Below are positions 22,399 through 22,936 of a stretch of DNA of 22,936 nucleotides, in pieces. Source of the stretch: an uncultured Bacilli bacterium (GTDB lineage: Bacteria; Bacillota_I; Bacilli_A; RF39; UBA660); assembly GCA_934133155.1 (NCBI GenBank), contig CAKPAT010000005.1, forward strand, positions 1 to 22,936, in the 5' to 3' direction. A model generated the notes under the pieces. That model did not search any database, was not told the origin of the DNA, and saw only the letters and a list, made by a program, of their open reading frames with translations. Made by a program: the position numbers and the translations under genes. Numbering within the stretch: the first letter of the stretch is position 1; each line of letters opens with the position of its first letter.

Positions 22399-22936
22399 AT
22401 GAAAATAATTATAATAATTTTAGGTGTAATTGCTATACTTATACAGCCTGCAAACTTTAATGAATACATCTATCAAGGTGAAAGCCCAAATAACTACATA
22501 ATATTTAATAATGAGTTATGGCGCATAATCTTCAAAGAAAAAAATCTAATAAAAATAATAAGAAATGAAAGTATCGGAAACATGGCATTTGCCGAAGATA
22601 CAAACGAGTGGAAAAAATCCACCATAAAAAATTATTTAAATGATATTTACTATAAAAGTTTGAAAGAAAAAGATAAAATAATAGCTCATGACTTTGTTAT
22701 ATCCGATAAAGATGAAAAAGAAGAAAAATGGAATGGAAAAATTGGGCTTCTTTCCATAAATGATTATATAAACGCCTTTAATAAAGATAAAAACTATCTA
22801 AATAACTTAATATATAATAATTCAGATAACGTCGCTTGGACCATGAATAAAGACACCAGTGCTTATAATAAAGTTTATCATTTTGGTAATACCTATTTTG
22901 GCGATAGTCTTTCTTACTTTGAATACGCCATATTCC
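22399..22936 (+). CDS. Secreted or anchored protein, cut by the right edge (DUF6273-like?)
   Basis: The frame is open from ATG 22399 (AAGGAGG 6 bases upstream) to the window end, giving 179 residues without a stop. A hydrophobic N-terminus (about 3-16, IIIIILGVIAILIQP) suggests a signal peptide or anchor. The mature part has NYIIFNNELWRIIFKEKNL, then EWKKSTIKNYLND and NGKIGLLSINDYINAF, and VAWTMNKD. This NNELWRII...W..S..KNYLN...GKIGLL..NDY order recalls a family of surface or pilin-like proteins of gut Firmicutes with a DUF6273-type domain, from memory only. Function unknown. It has its own promoter. Confidence 0.75.
   Translation, partial: MKIIIIILGVIAILIQPANFNEYIYQGESPNNYIIFNNELWRIIFKEKNLIKIIRNESIGNMAFAEDTNEWKKSTIKNYLNDIYYKSLKEKDKIIAHDFVISDKDEKEEKWNGKIGLLSINDYINAFNKDKNYLNNLIYNNSDNVAWTMNKDTSAYNKVYHFGNTYFGDSLSYFEYAIF

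Noticed and set aside
1-22936. tRNA, rRNA, CRISPR arrays, insertion sequences
   Set aside because: No cloverleaf with a CCA end, no rRNA-like stretch, no regularly spaced direct repeats and no transposase were seen.

Overview
The window is a gene-dense, AT-rich (roughly 30% G+C by eye) stretch from a spore-forming, Gram-positive-type bacterium of the Firmicutes/Bacilli side of the tree. Almost every gene is on the + strand. The case rests on three things: the order parA-parB-mscS-DUF951-(ychF)-rpsF-ssb-rpsR, typical of low-GC Gram-positives; the sporulation genes spoIID, spoIIQ and spoIIID next to mbl; and a Firmicutes-type type VII secretion locus. TGA is used as a stop (for example at the end of essC and of two genes after it) and tryptophan is TGG, so the code is the standard bacterial one and not the Mycoplasma code. 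An uncultured gut-type Bacilli lineage fits, but the sequence does not fix the genus.

Layout. 1-155: end or start of something off the left edge, a hairpin, then a consensus sigma-A promoter. 156-788: an unrecognised soluble protein. 882-5015: parA, parB, an MscS channel, a GTG-started DUF951 protein of 59 residues, and an AbgT-family transporter, closely packed and probably one operon. 5084-6175: ychF. 6296-7288: rpsF-ssb-rpsR, behind a leader that can fold to hide the rpsF ribosome-binding site. 7361-9674: a ribose-5-phosphate isomerase B-like protein, DUF1146, spoIID and a degenerate LytM protein that is best read as spoIIQ. 9732-17093: a six-gene type VII secretion operon (EssC ATPase, YukD/EsaB-like ubiquitin-fold protein, two unrecognised proteins, two WXG100-like proteins). 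17167-18473: spoIIID and mbl. 18502-22253: M18 aminopeptidase, TagO/WecA-type glycosyl-1-phosphate transferase, DUF421 membrane protein and a Nudix hydrolase. 22399-22936: the start of a secreted or anchored protein cut by the right edge. No gene-free stretch exceeds 300 bases.

How it fits together. The left third is chromosome partition, translation and replication housekeeping. The middle joins peptidoglycan remodelling in engulfment (SpoIID, SpoIIQ) to mother-cell gene control (SpoIIID) and cell shape (Mbl). In Bacillus subtilis spoIIQ, spoIIID and mbl are neighbours; here a complete type VII secretion transcription unit sits between spoIIQ and spoIIID. That unit lacks genes for the membrane partners EssA, EssB and EsaA and carries two proteins I cannot place. 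It is the most interesting part of the window.

Two genome-wide habits also show. Several promoters lie so close to their genes that the predicted 5' leader is only about 9-19 nucleotides, often with a GGTGA-type Shine-Dalgarno 3-4 bases from the start. Most intrinsic terminators begin inside the stop codon of the last gene. The rpsF leader, about 59 nucleotides with alternative hairpins, stands out against this background.
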